This document shows positions 58,309 through 64,000 of a stretch of DNA of 64,000 nucleotides, piece by piece. A program made the position numbers and the translations under genes. The stretch's first letter is position 1. Each line of letters opens with the position of its first letter. Source of the stretch: Vitellaria paradoxa (Eukaryota > Streptophyta > Magnoliopsida > Ericales > Sapotaceae); assembly GCA_019916065.1 (NCBI GenBank), contig CM034233.1, positions 50,921,947-50,985,946 on the forward strand, given 5' to 3'. The notes below the pieces were generated by a model, which saw nothing but the letters and a program-made list of their open reading frames with translations, made no database searches and had not been told where the DNA came from.

Positions 58309-58378
58309 ATCGCTATGGGATTTGATCCCGAGACCTTAAAGATTTGAATCTGAGATCCCTACCACTTTAACATCGATT
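58309..58378 (-). repeat. Second tRNA-like segment (SINE-type)
   Basis: On the minus strand, GATGTTAAAGTGGTAGGG resembles an A box and GGGATCAAATCCC a B box, spaced as in tRNA genes. The orientation matches the segment at 57,460-57,542. An acceptor stem is not convincing. Confidence 0.38.
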
Positions 58379-59489
58379 TCATTATGGTACAAACAACAAC
58401 ATTAAACTATTTGATGTGTAAGTAAAATAGTAGTTACAGTGACGGTCACATTGAATTGTTGTAAGTATAATTTACATTATTCAGTTGGATCTATTAAATT
58501 ATTTGTTGCTTGAACAATATGCCACCTAATCACATTCACTATATTGGGTCACCTAATACAGTGTAGTATTATGACCACTGCATATAGGCACCTAGGAGAT
58601 TCTGATTACTAGGTTTTAGTAGCTCACCCCTTTGTGAGAATATTTTTTTCAAGATATTAAGCACAGGGATACTGAAGATGAACTATAAAGAGATTAATTT
58701 TTCTTAAATATTCCACCAAAAGAGCTATCTATTTTTTTTCTTACGCAGCACTGGAAGACTTTATTTATTATTGTGGTTTGTAATAATAATTATTAGATGA
58801 TTGTAATCATTAAGTTTAGACCTAACTTGCTTTTATTTGGTATGTAATGTTAATCGCGTGATTGGGACGCTTAGATGGCTCTATAATACTATTCTCTATC
58901 TTTATTTTGTACTCTACAGTGGAATCCTACCAAATGATTCAGTCTAATGGCTTATAAATATTGCTTGCAATAAACTAAGCATTTTGAATACCTTAAATTT
59001 TTATTGCGAGTCAACCCCAATTTAGAGAAAATTTTAGGGTGTGACAGCGTATTGTTATCATCTTATTTTTACATCCAATAAATAATCCCAAGTCACCCTC
59101 GGTCATTCGGGTTATGAAAATATAGGGCGTGACACAAACGGGGCCCATGTCATGTCATGTGTGGCTGTTATTAGTTTGATTTTAAAAATTCTGGCTAAGA
59201 GTTATAATTATTTTTCAAATTAAAAATAATTTATTGGGGGTGAAGAACCCAAAATGACTATGGATGATTATTATCTTGACATATGAAATTTAATTAGTTG
59301 TATAATTGTACAATGTATGGATAATTTTTAAATATAGTTATGAACCTAAAGTCAGTGCATAACCTAGTAAAAAAGAAAAGAAAAAATTCAATTCAAAAAA
59401 ATAAATTGCAAGATTTTCTTATACAGTTTTTTTTAGAATAACTTTTTTTATTTCCATTTCTCGTAAAGTGAAATTTGAAAAATTTTAGC

Positions 59490-60523
59490 CCCAAAATTTT
59501 AAATTTCAATATGTGCATATTCTTGTTTGAGTTTTTGATGAATTTAAATATATTTTGAATATTTATTTGTAATAAAAAAATTAAATTTACTCTTATTTTT
59601 GGACCCTTTAAACCCATGTCTTGGTGATAGTGTTCGTGTTGTGAAAATTTAGGACATTGTAGTTGGTATCATAATTCTAGGTTCACGATTTCCTCTGAGC
59701 TTTGGATAGTGGTATTAGAATTACTTTGTTAAAAGTGAATTTTAGACATTCAATAAAGTTTTAAAAGTTGAATTATTTTTTGTATGTTAGGTTTGAAATT
59801 TTAATATATGTTATAAATTTCATTTATTAATATTTGAATTTCATCTAAGATTGGTATATATATGATTTGATTGAAGTATATATTTTGCAAAGTTTGTTAA
59901 CTTTTGGTAACTGATTGTTCTCTATGAATTTAAGATTCTGTATTTAGTTTAAATTTTGATATATGTATAATTTGAAATTATTTAGAATTTTGATATGATA
60001 TTTCAATAAGAATTTATGATATATTAGCTAATTTGTTGATTAATTGTGATATTTTTAAATTATTGTTTTGAATAAGTCTTATTAATGAATTTGAGTGATT
60101 TATGTTGATTTAATTGATTTTAATATGGAATTTATTATTGAATTTGTTTAGTAATACATTTTAATATGATTATATTATGAAATTTTAACTTAAAAGAAAT
60201 GTAATTTTGAGATTTATTTTGATATTCGAATATAATTTTTTACAGTTAATTTTTACTTGTCGATGCAATTAATTTATATATACATTAAATTTATTAGTAT
60301 CCACATAAATTATTTTAAATTTTAAGGAAAAAATTTATTTTTAAAATTTTAAATTTCAGTATGTAAATGTTATTTGAACTTTTGGTGAACTTAAATATAT
60401 TTTTAGTATTCATTTGCAAAAGAAAAAAAAAAAAGGTTCAAAATTTTCTCTTTTTTTTTTCAGTTAAACCTATGCCATAGTAATAGAAGGGATTTTTGAG
60501 TCCTAAAAATCCGGGTCATTACA
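59490..60523 (+). mobile_element. Possible short LTR element (direct-repeat pair with primer-site-like motif)
   Basis: Two similar AT-rich segments, about 59,490-59,661 and 60,335-60,523, share TTTTAAATTTCARTATGT, AACTTAAATATATTTT-like text and an end of the form AAAATYYRGGNCATTRNA. After the first comes TTGGTATCATAATTC (59,663-59,677), close to a Met-tRNA primer site. The interior has no ORF. The left border was not found. A TRIM-like or decayed element is the likeliest reading. Confidence 0.35.
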
Positions 60524-60847
60524 CTAGATGCATACCAAATAAAATAGCATACATAATATCCAAAAGAATAAAAAAAAACTAAATGAATTTGATATCAATT
60601 TAATTTTCTATCTAAAAATTATCAAGTCACTATACTTTAATTCTTGAATTAATATCCTTTTAGGCTCGAATTGTTGCAACCCAATAATTATTTGAATTAT
60701 TCTATTATATTCAGTATTTTATTTATCATTATTATATTCGTGAGGATGCAATTGTCATTTTGCATGGGTTGAGTATTTCAACACTTAAAATTTTTGTAAG
60801 TCTGGGACTGTGTTGTTCAGAAGATGAGCCATTTAGACAGTTGTCCT

Positions 60848-63014
60848 TGTAATAACCTAAATTTTCAAATTTAATTAGCTGATAATTAGGAACCTAATTA
60901 CGATTTAATCGAGTGTTAATACAAGTGAATTGAAGAATTTATAGAATAGATGGATTAAGAATTTGAAATTAATATCAACATTTAGTAAAATAGATTAAGG
61001 AGAGAGTAGCCCGAGTGAATGGAGGAAGGGGGCAGGCGCAAGATGGGATTCGGGGGCACCCAAACTGTGTGATGTTTGATTGATTTTCAACCCTGTGTTT
61101 TGGTTCGCTGCACGCGCCACTCGATCATCATTTCAAGATCAGACCTATGAGAGAGAAGACATGAGGAGAGGAAAAGGTTGTCTACCTTTCTCTAGAAGGT
61201 GCATCATTATATATATCACTGTGTGTGTATAATGTTGGCTTCAGACGAAAGGGAGAACCAAGAATGGGAAGTGAATGTAGATTGGAAAGTGTATCAGACC
61301 TTGGCCAAATTCTGGCATTTTCGAAGAGTTTTCAACAGCTTACTGGGTTATGTTTTCTCTCATTCAAGAGCTCATGGTAGGGATTTAATGAATTTTAATT
61401 GCATATATGATATAAAGAAGACGTTTGAATGTTGTTTCTATATTCATTTTGAGTTTTGATGTATATTGATGATGAATATGTAAGCTATATACACATATAT
61501 CTGCATGTATACATTGAGGGGAAGATGATGCATTGTAAGATTGGATTTTGCTCTACAGTTGATGAAACATCAAATTGATTATATGATTAGATTCTTATAA
61601 GCTTAAATATGATGATTGAGTAATGAATTTTGAGGGAAAAAAGACATTTCTTAGTTTACAAAATTTGGTTACAAAGTGAAAGTTTGTGAAAAATGAAGAA
61701 TAGAGATTCCAAACCCTGCACACTACCATAAGCTCAGGTGCACGGACCTAAGGGGTTGGGCACACGGGCTTAGGTTACTTGGTCCAGAACCTCTTTTTCC
61801 CTTTTTTTTTTTATTTTTTAAAATGTATTTTCTTCCTTAACTTAAAATACAAAGTTTTTTTTTTTAAAGATTTTTAAACTTTATAAATGAGAAATACTTG
61901 ATTGGAAAACACATGACTTGATTATTTTGTAAATAATATTGTTGAAGTAAAAATGTTCATGTTAGGATTTAGTAAGGAATGCGAGATGTTGTTAAAAAAT
62001 ATGATAATACAAGCATATTACTGTGAGTTGTTAGTGAAAGTTGTCAGGATAATATGATTCATTGTTAGTAAGTTATGATTATGAATAAGGTATGAAAATA
62101 GTAAATGGAAAGCGCTAAATGAGAATAATGCTATAATTGCAAGTTGGTGGATACTGAAAAATAGGGAGGGTATAGAGACTACCATTGGGTTAAAAGACCC
62201 TAAACCTACACAAAGGTTGGTTATTGTGCCAATAGGTTAGCAACCTACATCACCGACGTTTATTCTGGCTAATCGTGGCCTTTAGATGTAGATTCATAAA
62301 CGACGATAATGATGATTTAGCTAATCGTGGCTCGTAAGCCCAGACTCATAAACGACAACGCTTTGGTTGATTGTTTCCATTGAGTGTTGACCCGTAAAAA
62401 TAATGTTGGTAGTATCTACTCTATAATTGTGATGTGAACTAGAAAAAAGATAAAGAAAGATAATAAATGGATAATTGGTTATATTGATTTGTTGGTTATT
62501 GATGTCGATATATGAATGTTGGATTATTGCGGTGACATGCAGTTATTGGATATTGATATTACGATGTTTATTATTTATTACTTCTATTGTTGTTTCATAT
62601 TATATATATTTTTATTATGCATTGTGGCACAAGTGAATAAGTGCTTATGTTCCTATAGATTGTGTTGTAGCTACAGAACCTGAAAGTTAGGTGGAACCCA
62701 CTGTGCTGGATTAAGTGTTACTTTATTAGGGTTTATGTTCATATCTTAATTATCGGGAATGTAATATTATTAAATTTGGACTTATTTGATATGGTTGTAT
62801 GGCCATAAGGCCAAGATATTATATCGGGTTTATAATGGAGCATTGATACTCGATTTGACTGTGGCATAACTATTATTATCATTTTATGGTTATATATTGT
62901 AGATGTCTGCTTTAGGGTAGTTATGATTCTGATCAGAATATAATTATGATTGGTACATGATGTGTGTGATTACATTCAGTTCACTCCTCAAGTCACAAGA
63001 TCCAAGGCATGACA
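60848..63014 (+). mobile_element. Solo LTR-like unit, 2.17 kb
   Basis: It starts TGTAATAACCTAAATTTT and ends CCAAGGCATGACA. Flanks are GTCCT (60843-60847) and ATCCT (63015-63019), one mismatch apart. Interior blocks such as AATAGGTTAGCAACCTACAT match the solo LTR in GONST1 intron 2, and the phrase GCTAATCGTGGC repeats about every 60 bp near 62,270-62,330. No coding domain was found; the open frame at 61,199-61,459 is not a known protein. Confidence 0.6.
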
Positions 63015-63719
63015 ATCCTTACGACAGTGCATTTTTTAGGTTTTTCCAACAGTTTTTCACTACTCGAAATATCTATAATTATATATCTGCATGGTGGTCA
63101 ATCCACACAAATGTTTACATGTTCAACTGTCTATCTAAGTACTATATGGCTTTGCCACTTCATTCCATTTGTATTTATGTATATTTATGAATGGGTTGGT
63201 GGTGAGAGGATGACCAATTGGACTTAGCTATAGTTGAGATTTGAGAGAAAGTTGGATAATACAAAGCGTGTGTCTGTGTTGTGAGAAAGAAAGAAAGAAA
63301 GAAATAGAAGAGAATAGGAAGAGAAAGAGAAAGAAATGAAGCTCACCCAACATTTGCATCATCTTCACCTTAAATAGAAGGATTTGGGTTTAAAATGCAT
63401 CAGTGTATGGAAAAAGGCTTGAAAATGGAAAATAATAAGATTTAAATGTTTCTGACCGTTGTTATTCGGACAGTCATTCATATAGTTAAGTCGTGTGGAG
63501 GTCTGTCTGAACGGAAGCTTAGAACTCAACCCTATGGTTTATATCTTTGCACTATTGGCTATTTCTATAGCATCTTGTCAACACTCACATGCACACGACG
63601 TCTCCGTTTGGACACTTGTTCGAATGGCAGAGGCCATACTTGAATTTGTTTGTTTATTTGAGTTAAACTGTAAGATTTTCGTTATGTGTTGATATATTGA
63701 ACTTAAGCAAACATTCAAA
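63015..63719. other. Non-coding flank
   Basis: AT-rich DNA with a (GAAA)n-like purine tract at 63,284-63,336. No gene or element was recognised. Confidence 0.55.
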
Positions 63720-63990
63720 TCTATATAATAATATATCTCATTGATTTGACATTTATATATTTTCAACCGTTAAATTTATTCAATGGTCTAGATTACTTTT
63801 TCTCTCTCCGCTTTAGTTGTCTTTTCAGTCACTTCGCATGAAAATATAATCCCTCGCTCTTCTCATGTATTTTTTGAATACTTTTTATATATAAAAGTTT
63901 TTTAATTAATATTTTAGAAATGTGATAATATTTGTAATAAATAATGAAATTGTACAAATTTATTAAATAATGTAAGGACACCTATCAAAC
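63720..63990 (+). mobile_element. Helitron-like 5' end, copy 3 (continues beyond the window)
   Basis: It begins TCTATATAATAATATATCTC after a host A and is collinear over about 250 bp with the minus-strand copies inside the hAT element. Shared blocks include CAACCGTTAAATTTATTCAA and GTGATAATATTTGTAATAAA. If it is a Helitron, its body and 3' hairpin lie to the right of the window. Confidence 0.5.
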
Positions 63991-64000
63991 AAAAGCAACT

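Larger units (their letters stand above)
55376..59134 (+). mobile_element. 3.76-kb LTR-type unit with a perfect CAAAC duplication
   Basis: It begins TGTAATAACCTGAAT and ends AGGGCGTGACA, matching plant gypsy LTR termini, and is flanked by CAAAC on both sides (55371-55375 and 59135-59139). A second LTR-like end, TTAGGGTGTGACA, occurs about 90 bp before the outer one. There is no gag-pol, no primer-binding site and no internal long direct repeat that I could see. It is best read as a large solo LTR that later received other insertions, including two tRNA-like segments. Confidence 0.65.

Noticed and set aside
61199..61459. Plus-strand frame of 86 codons
   Set aside because: Inside the 60,848-63,014 LTR-like unit, no known domain, and AT-rich composition like its surroundings.

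Overview
This is a stretch of plant nuclear DNA, almost certainly from a eudicot. It carries spliced plant genes with GT-AG introns (a chloroplast photosystem I subunit, a Golgi nucleotide-sugar transporter, a pectin-degrading-type enzyme), AT-rich intergenic DNA, microsatellites and many plant transposable elements. The species cannot be fixed from the window.

Layout. 1-1.7 kb: the 3' two exons of a GH28 polygalacturonase-like gene (+), with a MITE-like element in its intron. 2.8-4.2 kb: the complete three-exon PSAN gene (-), encoding photosystem I subunit N, converging on the GH28 gene. 6.06-18.2 kb: a complete but degenerate Tat-lineage Ty3/gypsy retrotransposon (-), with 906-bp LTRs, the target-site duplication (TSD) GTACC, a double RNase H, a 143-bp tandem repeat and an extra coding region running antisense to gag-pol. 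19.8-50.0 kb (5' leader probably to 54.8 kb): one GDP-mannose transporter gene like GONST1 (-), with eight coding exons of about 1.0 kb spread over 30 kb.

The transporter is so long because its fifth coding intron (22.6 kb) is packed with mobile DNA: a decayed L1-type LINE, a non-autonomous hAT-like element with an 8-bp TSD that contains two Helitron-like ends, and a Ty1/copia element (TSD GTTTC). The copia element was split by a Ty3/gypsy chromovirus (TSD ACTTG), which was itself split inside its reverse transcriptase by a second chromovirus (TSD GTTCA). All three TSDs are visible, so the insertion order is unambiguous. Other introns hold a solo LTR, a diverged second copy of coding exon 1, a LINE tail and a copia-like remnant.

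The transporter's coding exons splice cleanly in silico, except that the seventh lacks one base just after the G-S-L-N-K motif, which predicts a premature stop. Either this copy is broken or the assembly has a homopolymer error.

55.4-63.0 kb is repeat DNA with no convincing gene: two large LTR-only units bounded by TSDs, tRNA-like (SINE-type) segments and a degenerate direct-repeat pair. A third Helitron-like 5' end starts at 63,720 and runs out of the window.

No operon-like or novel protein system was found. The most distinctive items are the three-deep nested insertion inside a living gene's intron, the antisense ORF of the Tat element, the frameshift and duplicated exon of the transporter, and a chromovirus whose stop codons are all one transition away from sense codons.
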